From assembly GCA_937889855.1 (NCBI GenBank), contig CALBYK010000300.1, positions 1 to 21,488 of the forward strand: 21,488 bases of DNA, read 5' to 3'. The stretch is from an uncultured Prevotella sp. (lineage in GTDB: Bacteria > Bacteroidota > Bacteroidia > Bacteroidales > Bacteroidaceae). The notes below the pieces were generated by a model, which worked only from the letters and a program-made list of their open reading frames with translations, did not search any database and had not been told where the DNA came from. Positions within the stretch are counted from its first letter, which is position 1. The number at the start of each line of letters is the position of its first letter. Shown piece by piece: positions 1 to 6,603 of this stretch. Made by a program: the position numbers and the translations under genes.

Positions 1-863
1 AGGCTGCCTACGAGGTAAACCTCGACTACCTGATGAGCGTCAACTCTGTTGACGACCTGTACGGCTCCTACTGGCGCTACCGCAACCTCGACATGAGCTA
101 CGTGCTCCTCGACTGGCAGTACCGCGCCTTCTGCGACGCCGCCTATTTCTACCGTCCGCTCTACTTCAGCGGTGGCTACTGGCGTTTCGGCATATATGCC
201 CGCTATCCGCACCGCGACTATTTCTACTTCAGCCGTCCACGCGTATACGTGAGCTACTGCGGAGGCCACTCATGGCGCAGCAACCACGGACGCTCATGGT
301 ACGACGGGCGCCACTTCGGCCCGCGTCCCGGCGGCGACCACTTCGGCATGCGCGACGGCTTCAACCGCGGCGACTACGGGCGCGGCAACCGCCAGTCGTT
401 CGGCCAGCGGCAGCCTCAACAGCGCGGCACAAGCTCCTTCGGAAGCCGCGTCAACACCCAGTCGCCCAACGCCTCGTATGGCAGCCGCAGCAACGACAAC
501 GCCCAGAGCCGTCCCAACGGCTCGTTCGGAAGCCGCAACAGCGTGCAGAGCCGCCCCGGCAGCTCGTTCGGCAACCGCGAGAGCAGCACACGCACCACAG
601 TGCGCCAGCAGCCGGCGGAGAGCACACGTCCCTTCGGCAGCAGCCGCAGCGCCGGTACGTCCAGCATGCCACGTCCTACGTTCACCCCGTCACAACCATC
701 GGCAAGCAGGCATACAAACAGCCAGCCGTCGTTCGGCAGCAGCCGCGGCTCGTTCGGCAGCAGTCGCGGCAGCGGACAGATGAGCTCGCCGTCACGCAGC
801 TCCGGCAGCGGACAGTCAACCGGCGGAGGCTCGTCAAGAGGCTCGTTCGGCAGCCGCCGATAA
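1..863 (+). CDS. Low-complexity FGSR-repeat protein, 3' part only
   Basis: The reading frame is already open at base 3 and runs to TAA at 861-863, so the true start and any signal peptide lie outside the window. The first ~110 visible residues are very rich in Tyr, Trp, Phe and Arg (for example SYWRYRNLDMSY and YPHRDYFYFSRPRVYVSY). The rest is Gly/Ser/Arg/Gln low-complexity sequence with about ten SFGSR, SFGSSR or SFGNR units, ending in SFGSRR. I do not recognise a characterised family. An exported or surface-associated basic protein is possible, but that is inference. The tail composition also superficially resembles RGG/FG-type disordered segments. The gene ends 38 nt before a strong terminator. 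Overlapping ORFs in other frames here are shadows of the GC-rich repeat coding. Confidence 0.75.
   Translation, partial: AAYEVNLDYLMSVNSVDDLYGSYWRYRNLDMSYVLLDWQYRAFCDAAYFYRPLYFSGGYWRFGIYARYPHRDYFYFSRPRVYVSYCGGHSWRSNHGRSWYDGRHFGPRPGGDHFGMRDGFNRGDYGRGNRQSFGQRQPQQRGTSSFGSRVNTQSPNASYGSRSNDNAQSRPNGSFGSRNSVQSRPGSSFGNRESSTRTTVRQQPAESTRPFGSSRSAGTSSMPRPTFTPSQPSASRHTNSQPSFGSSRGSFGSSRGSGQMSSPSRSSGSGQSTGGGSSRGSFGSRR
396..857 (+). repeat. Degenerate SFG(S)xR coding repeats
   Basis: Units of the form Ser-Phe-Gly-(Ser/Asn/Gln)-(Ser)-Arg recur about ten times, from TCGTTCGGCCAGCGG at 396-410 to TCGTTCGGCAGCCGC at 843-857. Spacing is irregular, about 8-25 residues, and the linkers are Ser/Gln/Pro/Arg-rich. 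The codons TCGTTCGGC are reused in most copies. This suggests internal duplication or slippage, followed by drift. Confidence 0.7.
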
Positions 864-901
864 AAGTTGAAGGCAAAAACAACACTATTCTTTTATGCGT
901 T

Positions 902-951
902 AAGTGCGGGCTCCTGCCATGATAGGCAGAAGTCCGCACTTCCTTTTTTTT
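902..951 (+). terminator. Rho-independent terminator of the FGSR-repeat gene
   Basis: The outer stem AAGTGCGG (902-909) pairs with CCGCACTT (934-941). An inner stem CTGCC/GGCAG lies inside it, and CC plus a run of eight T (944-951) follows. The T run is only on the plus strand, so it serves the leftmost gene. The convergent histidine-phosphatase gene has no T run after this hairpin on its own strand. Confidence 0.9.
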
Positions 952-977
952 CACATCCACAAACAACGGCAGCATGC

Positions 978-1511
978 CTACAGCACGAGGACACGCACCT
1001 CGGCGTTCTCCATCCTCTGAATATCATGCATAGGCTTTTCAAAGAACACCGACTGCACAGCCTTGTTTATGATGCCATGCCCTACAGCCGCTACCGTCTT
1101 GCCATCATAGCGTCTGCGCATGAGGCCGATAAACTCGGCTGCACGCCGCAGCATGGCGTCGGTTGTCTCGATGTCGTCGGTCCACTTGGCGTCCTTCAGG
1201 TCGGGAATGAACCTTCCGGTGAAGCTGCCCCAGTCGCGCTCGCGCAGCAGCGGTGTCTGGAATATAGCAGCCAAGGCCTCATCGCGGCTGCCGCCGAGAT
1301 GAGGAGCGGCAATCTCCACACATGTGTCGACGGCACGCTTCAGGTCGCTTGACACAAAGGCGTCAATAAGCTCGCCCTTAAGACGCGAGCCGAGCTGGCG
1401 TGCCTGCAGCACACCGTTCGGCGTGAGACGCCCAGGTGTCTGTCCCTGCATTATGCGGTTGACGTTGTCAACGGTCTCGCCATGGCGTATAAGAAGAAGT
1501 TTGCAAGCCAT
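978..1511 (-). CDS. Histidine phosphatase family protein (phosphoglycerate-mutase-like), third gene of thiamine operon
   Basis: A 177-residue cytosolic enzyme of the histidine phosphatase superfamily. The phosphate-accepting motif LIRHGET sits at residues 7-13 (His10 nucleophile). LTPNGVLQAR at 29-38 is the usual next block, SSDLKRA at 54-60 supplies the phosphate-pocket Arg region, RERDWG at 90-95 carries the likely acid Glu91, and VGHG at 143-146 gives the second His (His145). All core residues are present, so it is likely an active phosphomonoesterase; its substrate cannot be read from sequence. It begins 3 nt after the PnuT-like gene, which itself follows the TonB receptor under the TPP riboswitch. 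A role in dephosphorylating thiamine phosphates taken up by the cell is therefore plausible but is inference. Alternatives are an alpha-ribazole-phosphatase-like or general phosphatase. No signal peptide is seen. Confidence 0.9.
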   Translation of the reverse strand: MACKLLLIRHGETVDNVNRIMQGQTPGRLTPNGVLQARQLGSRLKGELIDAFVSSDLKRAVDTCVEIAAPHLGGSRDEALAAIFQTPLLRERDWGSFTGRFIPDLKDAKWTDDIETTDAMLRRAAEFIGLMRRRYDGKTVAAVGHGIINKAVQSVFFEKPMHDIQRMENAEVRVLVL

Positions 1512-1514
1512 AAC

Positions 1515-2132
1515 CTATATATTATTTTTGTGGATATCAGAAATATAACTGGCAGCCATACGCTTCCACTTGAGGTAGCCCATGACGGCAATTACCACAT
1601 ATAGACCGTAGAGAAGCGCCTTGAACGGAATGCCCTTGACGATGTACAGGTAGCAGCATATCACGTCCACCACAATCCAGAAAATCCATTGCTCCACATA
1701 TTTGCGGGCAAGGGCCCACAGTCCGACAAAGCTCATGGCGTTGGTGAACGCGTCGAGCAACGGCACAGTTGAGTTGGTGAATGCCGCAAGCACATAGTAG
1801 GTGGCAGCCCACGCCACGGCGAGAAACGCCACGGCTGGCAGGTAGAGCCTTCCCGGCATGTGGGTTATTGGCATGTCCGCCTTCTCGCCCTGTCCACGCT
1901 TCTTGCCGAATCGCCACACCGCATAGCCATATATGGCAGCGGCTGTGTAGTAGACAGCCATTCCGGCATCGCCATAAAGCCCGTGGCTCCAGTAGAGATA
2001 TACATCCAGCGCCGGCATGATTATGCCTACTATCCACAGAGATATGCTTGCCCGGTATTCCAATACAAGATACAGAATACCGAGCAGAGTGGTGAATATG
2101 TCAAGCCAATGGCCGACAATGAATTCGTACAT
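1515..2132 (-). CDS. pnuT: PnuC/PnuT-family vitamin transporter, probably for thiamine
   Basis: A 205-residue inner-membrane protein with about seven hydrophobic segments, typical in length for the PnuC (nicotinamide mononucleoside transporter) family. The family's WxxWxxxN-type substrate motif appears as W149-I-F-W152-I-V-V-D156, with Asp replacing Asn. Membrane segments include residues ~12-25, ~32-48, ~58-73, ~98-116 and ~169-187. PnuC relatives work by facilitated diffusion, with the vitamin trapped afterwards by phosphorylation. The gene starts 12 nt after the stop of a TonB receptor that follows a TPP riboswitch. A thiamine (PnuT) rather than nicotinamide riboside function is therefore the best reading. 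Substrate assignment rests on context and the motif change, not on direct evidence. Confidence 0.9.
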   Translation of the reverse strand: MYEFIVGHWLDIFTTLLGILYLVLEYRASISLWIVGIIMPALDVYLYWSHGLYGDAGMAVYYTAAAIYGYAVWRFGKKRGQGEKADMPITHMPGRLYLPAVAFLAVAWAATYYVLAAFTNSTVPLLDAFTNAMSFVGLWALARKYVEQWIFWIVVDVICCYLYIVKGIPFKALLYGLYVVIAVMGYLKWKRMAASYISDIHKNNI

Positions 2133-2144
2133 ACATTGTATATA

Positions 2145-4511
2145 TTAGAACTTCAGCGTGACATGTCCCATCCAGTTGAATCCTGCCATAGGTATGTAGG
2201 CGAGAGTTGACGAGCGCTTGCCATTGTTGTACCAGTCGTAGTAGACATATCCGGAAGCCGCATAGTGGCGGTCGAAGACATTGTTGAAGTCGGCTCCAAG
2301 AACCAGCTGCTTCATTCCGAGGAAGCGTTTTCCGAAGTTGAACGTGTAGCTGGCGCTGATGTCGGTCTGCGAGAAGCACGGCAGCTGGCGGTCGGTGCTC
2401 TCTGAGTTGTCGAGATACTGCGAGCTCACGAAGTTGGTGTGCCATGTGGCGTTGAATCCGCCGAAATGAACGTCGGCAAAACCGTTGAGTATGGCCGATG
2501 GCGAGAATGCGAGCGTCGAGTTGCCGTAATGGTTGCGCACGGTGTAGCTGCCGTCCTCAAGCTCGGTCCAGCTCTCCACATACTCGTCGAAATTCTTTAT
2601 CTTGTTGCGGCTCAAGGCAGCGTTGCCCTCCAAAGAGAGCCATGACAGCGGGCTCCATCCTGCCGACAACTCGGCTCCAAGACGATAGCTGCTCCTAACG
2701 TTTGTGGTGAGCGCCTCGCCTATGTCGCTCTTCTCGCCGGTCTGTACAAACTGGTTGAAGTAGTCCATATAGTAGAAGTTGACTCCGGCAAACCAGTTGC
2801 TGCCCTGGTACTGGTAGCCCCACTCGAGGTCGAGCAGACGCTCCGGGGTAGGCGTGGGATAGTTGCCGTTGTCGGTGAAGTTGTTGCGCTCGGGCTCACG
2901 GTTGGCGTAAGCAATGGATGCATAAGCCTTGTGCCCGTTGGCGGTGTAGCTGATGCCAGCCTTCGGGTTAACGAAGAAATAGTTCTCGTTGATGTCGAGC
3001 ACGTGCTGCTCGTAGAACTTCTTGCCGTCCTTCTTTGTCTTTATGAACTTGTCGTTCACGCCGTCGGTGTTGTAGTTGACGTAGCGCATCTGCAGGTCGG
3101 CAAACACATTCCAGCCCGGAGCGAACGTATGGTTGGCCTTTACAAACCAGCTCCAGTCGTTCTTGTTGGCGTCAGAGTCGTAGTATTTGTACTTGCCGTT
3201 CTTGAGATACTGCCTCTCGACGTCCTCGTTGGCGATGTATGTGAGGTAGCCCCAGTGGTTGCAGCGGAAGAGCTGCATGCTGATGCCGCCGGTCACATCC
3301 CAAGCCTCGTCCTTGTAGTTGAGGTTGTAGAGTGCGCCATAGTTGTTCTGTGTAAGCCCCTTCATGCGCACAACCTCGGACGACACGAGGTTGCCCTCAC
3401 CATCATACACGTTTAGTCCGTATTTCTTGCCCAGCTCGTTGCTTGGCTTGAACTCCTTGTAGTAGCCGTAGCCATATGTGTAGTGGGCTGTTACACTGTG
3501 GCTCCAGTGCTCGGACGGATGCCACGTGAGGTTGAGGATGTTGTGGTTCTGGTAGAAGTTGTCGGTAGTCTGGTCCCAGTATGAGCCGTCGCGCATACGG
3601 TAACGCTTTGTAGTGAACTTGCCGTCCTTGGTGTCGGGGAGCACAAGTTCCTCGTAAAGCGAGTTGAACTTGCCGAGTCCGTTGTTGTACATGTCGCGGT
3701 AGTTCATCATTCCATAGTCGCGCAGACTTGTGTCGCCGTCGTAGTTGCACGCTGCCACACCGTTCCATGCCTGCCCGGTCTTCTCGAAGTTGCCTATGTT
3801 CTTGTAAGATATCTTGAAGTTGTTGCCGAGCCATGTCAGTCCGCCATAGTAGGAACCGGAGCGTCCCGATGTGCCATGGATGAATCCGTCGGTATTGGTC
3901 TCGTGGTAGGCACCGTCAAAGATGAGATGGTTGGCTATGAGTCCGGTTGAGAACTTCACGCCGGTGTTCCATGTGTTGAACGAGCCATACGAGCCAGTAA
4001 GCTCTGCGGCAGGAACTTGGGACGGTGTTTCAGTAGCGAGTGATATGCTTCCGCCGAAGGCACCGTCACCGTTTGTCGACGTGCCGACACCACGCTGTAT
4101 CTGCGCGCTCCCCATAAGCGAGGCATAGCTATTCATGTTGGCCCAGAACACACACTGGTCCTCGGGCGAGTTCATCGGCACACCGTCAACGGTGACGTTG
4201 ATGCGACTTCCCGACGACCCGCGCATACGCATGTACACGGTACCCGTGCCAACGCCGTTCTCACTCCACGCGAGCACGCCCGGTGTGCGAGAGAAGAGGA
4301 ACGGCAGCTCCCTGCCGGTCTTTGCAAATTGCTGCAACTCCTGTTTCTTGATGTTTGCCACTGCAAATGGTGCTGTCTTCGGGGCTCTCACAGCCTTGAC
4401 AACCACTTCACTGATGTTCTGCACTTCTGTCGTGTCGAGCTTTGCCTGTGCGCTTGCCGCCTGAGGGGCGACGCAAGCCGCAGCGACAGCCGCACCAATA
4501 AATTTCTTCAT
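2145..4511 (-). CDS. TonB-dependent outer-membrane receptor, probable thiamine receptor
   Basis: A 788-residue protein with a signal peptide (residues 1-21, cleavage after AASA before QA). A TonB-box-like EVVVKAV follows at ~35-41. The plug domain spans ~45-160 with typical blocks RTPGVLAWSENGVGTG (75-90), RMRGSSGSRINVTVDGVPM (95-113) and GVGTSTNGDGAFGGSISLAT (141-160). A long Tyr/Trp/Asn-rich beta-barrel region ends in a terminal Phe (VTLKF), as expected for outer-membrane barrel insertion. It is the first gene after the TPP riboswitch, with a start codon about 70 nt past the aptamer, and it is followed by a PnuT-like transporter. Import of thiamine or its phosphates across the outer membrane, powered by TonB-ExbBD, is therefore the likely role. 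The family call is very safe; the substrate rests on the riboswitch. Confidence 0.95.
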   Translation of the reverse strand: MKKFIGAAVAAACVAPQAASAQAKLDTTEVQNISEVVVKAVRAPKTAPFAVANIKKQELQQFAKTGRELPFLFSRTPGVLAWSENGVGTGTVYMRMRGSSGSRINVTVDGVPMNSPEDQCVFWANMNSYASLMGSAQIQRGVGTSTNGDGAFGGSISLATETPSQVPAAELTGSYGSFNTWNTGVKFSTGLIANHLIFDGAYHETNTDGFIHGTSGRSGSYYGGLTWLGNNFKISYKNIGNFEKTGQAWNGVAACNYDGDTSLRDYGMMNYRDMYNNGLGKFNSLYEELVLPDTKDGKFTTKRYRMRDGSYWDQTTDNFYQNHNILNLTWHPSEHWSHSVTAHYTYGYGYYKEFKPSNELGKKYGLNVYDGEGNLVSSEVVRMKGLTQNNYGALYNLNYKDEAWDVTGGISMQLFRCNHWGYLTYIANEDVERQYLKNGKYKYYDSDANKNDWSWFVKANHTFAPGWNVFADLQMRYVNYNTDGVNDKFIKTKKDGKKFYEQHVLDINENYFFVNPKAGISYTANGHKAYASIAYANREPERNNFTDNGNYPTPTPERLLDLEWGYQYQGSNWFAGVNFYYMDYFNQFVQTGEKSDIGEALTTNVRSSYRLGAELSAGWSPLSWLSLEGNAALSRNKIKNFDEYVESWTELEDGSYTVRNHYGNSTLAFSPSAILNGFADVHFGGFNATWHTNFVSSQYLDNSESTDRQLPCFSQTDISASYTFNFGKRFLGMKQLVLGADFNNVFDRHYAASGYVYYDWYNNGKRSSTLAYIPMAGFNWMGHVTLKF

Positions 4512-4547
4512 GCTTTTGTCTTGTTATACCTGAAATAATAAACATTA

Positions 4548-4569
4548 AATAAAGGGGCTTTCCTTTATT
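4548..4569 (-). promoter_or_regulatory. Expression-platform hairpin after the TPP aptamer
   Basis: In the transcript AATAAAGG pairs perfectly with CCTTTATT around the loop AAAGCC. The following RNA is U-rich but interrupted (TAATGTTTATTATTTC). The C run spanning the loop end and 3' arm is also complementary to the AAGGGG of the aptamer's first conserved block (4649-4654), so an alternative fold exists. Whether this acts on termination or on translation cannot be decided by eye. Confidence 0.45.
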
Positions 4570-4579
4570 GTAGCTATAC

Positions 4580-4660
4580 CTTATCGCTACGCCGGCATTG
4601 CCCGGATCAGCTATGAGGGTATGTTCTCAGACGGAAAACATTCCGCCACCCCTTGACTTA
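4580..4660 (-). ncRNA. TPP riboswitch (THI box)
   Basis: Read on the minus strand, the conserved THI-box elements occur in order. AAGGGGTGG (4654-4646) comes first, then the P3 hairpin CGGAA/TTCCG. CTGAGA (4630-4625) follows, then ACCCT (4620-4616) closing P2. The distal arm is CTGATCCGGGCAATGCCGG followed by CGTAGCGA, ending at 4584. Only the final conserved GGGA block deviates (GCGA), and P1 looks weak. It lies between a consensus promoter and the TonB receptor, so when cellular TPP is high it should switch off receptor, transporter and phosphatase together. Outer boundaries are approximate. Confidence 0.95.
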
Positions 4661-4676
4661 CACTTTGCAAGTCAAG
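4652..4676. repeat. 8-bp inverted repeat at the predicted start of the riboswitch transcript
   Basis: CTTGACTT (4652-4659) and AAGTCAAG (4669-4676) are perfect inverted repeats separated by 9 nt. The repeat lies just downstream of the -7 box (4679-4686), straddles the expected transcription start near 4672, and its 3' arm abuts the first conserved GGGG of the aptamer. It could be an operator, a 5' hairpin or an alternative partner for P1. Confidence 0.55.
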
Positions 4677-4678
4677 TG

Positions 4679-4709
4679 CAAAGTTAACACTTTTTTTCGT
4701 ATTGCCAAA
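4679..4709 (-). promoter_or_regulatory. Bacteroidetes-type promoter of the thiamine operon
   Basis: On the minus strand TTTG (complement of 4706-4709) is followed after exactly 19 nt by TAACTTTG (complement of 4679-4686). This matches the -33/-7 form TTTG...TAnnTTTG. The predicted start is near 4672, just ahead of the riboswitch. Confidence 0.8.
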
Positions 4710-4826
4710 TAGTGCAATGCTGAATAAATCTTGCTCCTTCTTGCTATTATGTCAGATTTATTGCCGAAATTTGCAGGGCAATTCTGAAATATGTTATAAA
4801 CAAACAATATAAACAGACAGAATAAG

Positions 4827-5873
4827 ATGAAACAAAAATTAATTTTTATCGCCTTGCTCGTACTATCAATGGCCACCGGCATGCAGGCTAAGAAGAAAAT
4901 CAACCTCTATGCAGTGGGATTCTACAACCAGGAGAATCTCTTCGACACCTGCCACGACGAGGGCAAACACGACTACGACTTTCTCCCTGACGGCTCCTTC
5001 AAGTGGAACACCCTGAAATATAGCCACAAGCTGCACAATATGGCACAAGCCCTCGCCGATCTCGGCACGGACAGCCTGCCAGGTGTGGGATGCTCACTCA
5101 TCGGACTGGCTGAGGTGGAGAACGACCGTGTGCTCAACGACCTCACCGCACAGCCCGCACTCAAGGAGCGCGGCTACAAATATGTCCATATAGAGGGACC
5201 CGACCTCCGAGGCATCGACTGCGCGTTGCTCTACAACCCGTCGCTCTTCACGGTCAAAGATGTGAAACTCGTGCCTTACGTGCCTGAGAAGAAGGACTCC
5301 GACTTCAAGACACGCGGATTCCTGACCGTCAGCGGCACACTCGCCGGTGAACCGCTCACCGTCATCGTGTGCCACTTGCCGAGCCGAAAGTCGGCACCCT
5401 ACTTCCGCGAACTCGGCGCAAGCCAGGTGCGTGCGCTGAAGGACTCTATAATGAATGCCGACAAAAAGTGCAAGGTCATTGTCATGGGCGACATGAACGA
5501 CGACCCTACCAACAAGTCGATGACTGACGGACTGTCGTGCAAACCCAACATCAACGAGGTGGGAAAGAACGACATGTACAATCCATGGTACAACATCCTG
5601 ACTGTCGAGAAACGCGGCACGCTGTACCACCGTGGAGCATGGAACATCTTCGACCAAATAGTAATGTCACCAAACCTGCTGTGCAAGAATGGCTCAAAGA
5701 AATACAACTCTCTCAAGTTTCTACAGAGCCAGATTGGCGTTCGCCCGTACCTGCTACAAACTGAAGGCAAATTCAAGGGAGCACCGAAACGCACCACAGC
5801 CGGCGGCAAGTGGCTCGACGGATACAGCGACCATCTGCCCGTGGTAGTGTATCTTGCGAAAAAGCAGAAATAA
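4827..5873 (+). CDS. Secreted endonuclease/exonuclease/phosphatase-fold protein
   Basis: A 348-residue protein with an N-terminal signal peptide (1-21, MQA then KKK; no lipobox Cys), so it is probably periplasmic or exported. The metal-dependent EEP fold is complete: YNQENLFD at 33-40 (Asn37), IGLAEVEND at 92-100 (Glu96), GIDCALLY at 129-136, CHLPSR at 182-187 (His183), GDMNDDP at 221-227 (Asp222, Asn224) and GYSDHLPV at 332-339 (Asp335, His336). The family hydrolyses phosphodiester or phosphomonoester bonds of DNA, RNA, inositol phosphates or sphingomyelin. The substrate here is unknown; the strong IGLAEVEN motif resembles extracellular nuclease-like members. It is divergent from the thiamine operon and 40 nt ahead of the DNA-glycosylase-like gene, which may be co-transcribed. 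Confidence 0.92.
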   Translation: MKQKLIFIALLVLSMATGMQAKKKINLYAVGFYNQENLFDTCHDEGKHDYDFLPDGSFKWNTLKYSHKLHNMAQALADLGTDSLPGVGCSLIGLAEVENDRVLNDLTAQPALKERGYKYVHIEGPDLRGIDCALLYNPSLFTVKDVKLVPYVPEKKDSDFKTRGFLTVSGTLAGEPLTVIVCHLPSRKSAPYFRELGASQVRALKDSIMNADKKCKVIVMGDMNDDPTNKSMTDGLSCKPNINEVGKNDMYNPWYNILTVEKRGTLYHRGAWNIFDQIVMSPNLLCKNGSKKYNSLKFLQSQIGVRPYLLQTEGKFKGAPKRTTAGGKWLDGYSDHLPVVVYLAKKQK

Positions 5874-5913
5874 GATTGGACAATAATAAGACACTGAAAC
5901 ACACGAATACAAG

Positions 5914-6492
5914 ATGAATGACAACGCCCCATGCGTGGAACGGCATCCTTTCGAGCCGTTCCTTCCTTGCGGATGCCGCCTGCTGATGCTTGGCAGCTTT
6001 CCACCGTCCGAGCGCCGTTGGTCAATGCGGTTCTACTACCCAAACTTCACCAACGACATGTGGCGCATCTTCGGACTATGCTACTTCAACGACAAAATGC
6101 ACTTTGTCAACCAAAAGGCCAAGACTTTCCGTCTCGACCTCATCATACCATTTCTCCGCGAACACGGCATCGGCATGTACGACACTGCCACAGCCGTGCG
6201 GCGGCTGAAGAACACGGCATCTGACAAGGACCTCGAAGTGGTGGAACCCACAAACCTTAAAGCGATGGCAGGCTCACTGCCATGCCTCACAGACATAATA
6301 ACGACCGGACAGAAAGCCACCAGTGTGCTTGCCGATTGCTTCGGCATAACGGGACAACCAAGTGTGGGCGAGTCGGTGACGTTTGAGTTTGAGGGAAGAC
6401 TGCTGCGGCTATGGCGAATGCCAAGCAGCTCACGAGCCTATCCAATGACGGTTGAGAAGAAGGCCGAGTTTTACGCCAAGATACTCAAATGA
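5914..6492 (+). CDS. Uracil-DNA-glycosylase superfamily protein, hypoxanthine/deoxyinosine-glycosylase-like
   Basis: A 192-residue cytosolic protein. Residues HPFEPFLPCGCRLLMLGSFP (11-30), FYYPNFTNDMWRIFG (40-54) and MPSSSRAYPM (169-178) fit the blocks of the Mug/TDG-like branch of the UDG fold. That branch includes DNA-deoxyinosine glycosylases, whose pattern is HPFEP, LGSFPS, FYYxxPxNxFW, PSxSPA. Such enzymes flip out and excise deaminated or mismatched bases in base-excision repair. Substrate preference cannot be read safely. The tip motif is PSSSRA rather than PSSSPA, and the first motif has FTNDMW instead of PQNRFW. The gene follows the secreted endonuclease-fold gene by 40 nt and ends directly in a strong terminator. 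Confidence 0.85.
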   Translation: MNDNAPCVERHPFEPFLPCGCRLLMLGSFPPSERRWSMRFYYPNFTNDMWRIFGLCYFNDKMHFVNQKAKTFRLDLIIPFLREHGIGMYDTATAVRRLKNTASDKDLEVVEPTNLKAMAGSLPCLTDIITTGQKATSVLADCFGITGQPSVGESVTFEFEGRLLRLWRMPSSSRAYPMTVEKKAEFYAKILK

Positions 6493-6494
6493 CC

Positions 6495-6524
6495 AAATGG
6501 CGGCAATAATGCCGCCATTTTTTT
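6495..6524 (+). terminator. Rho-independent terminator after the DNA-glycosylase-like gene
   Basis: AAATGGCGGCA (6495-6505) pairs perfectly with TGCCGCCATTT (6510-6520) around the loop ATAA, followed by TTTT (6521-6524). It starts 3 nt after the stop codon. Its T run also supplies the TTTG of the udk promoter. Confidence 0.93.
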
Positions 6525-6552
6525 GTGGCATGAAGGAAAATGCTTAACTTTG
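6522..6552 (+). promoter_or_regulatory. Bacteroidetes-type promoter of udk
   Basis: TTTG at 6522-6525, a 19-nt spacer and TAACTTTG at 6545-6552. The same -7 octamer and the same spacing occur in the thiamine-operon promoter. The predicted start is near 6559, about 45 nt before the udk ATG. The -33 element overlaps the T tract of the preceding terminator. Confidence 0.82.
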
Positions 6553-6603
6553 TAAAAATTATGAACATGCTGTAAAAAAGGCAACAAAGAACAGACAACG
6601 CAT

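Larger units (their letters stand above)
4512..4826. other. Divergent intergenic region, thiamine operon / endonuclease gene
   Basis: Positions 4512-4709 hold the leader of the thiamine operon: expression-platform hairpin, TPP aptamer, start-site palindrome and promoter. Positions 4710-4826 must hold the rightward promoter of the endonuclease-fold gene. The nearest match there is GAAATTTG at about 4764, one base off TAnnTTTG and without a clear -33 partner, so I do not call it. No small ORF with support was seen. Confidence 0.6.

Noticed and set aside
272..922. Long ORF (216 codons) in another frame over the FGSR-repeat gene
   Set aside because: It is an Arg/Pro/Gln-rich shadow of the repetitive GC-rich coding sequence, and it runs through the stop and into the terminator of the real gene.
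902..941. Bidirectional terminator also serving the histidine-phosphatase gene
   Set aside because: On the minus strand the hairpin is followed by AACGCATAAAAG, with no T run, so only plus-strand termination is supported.
2931..3416. 161-codon plus-strand ORF inside the TonB receptor gene
   Set aside because: A Val/Leu-rich shadow antisense to the beta-barrel coding region; the receptor frame is intact throughout.
4759..4775. Promoter for the endonuclease-fold gene at GAAATTTG
   Set aside because: It has one mismatch to TAnnTTTG and no TTTG at a suitable distance, so the evidence is too weak to annotate.
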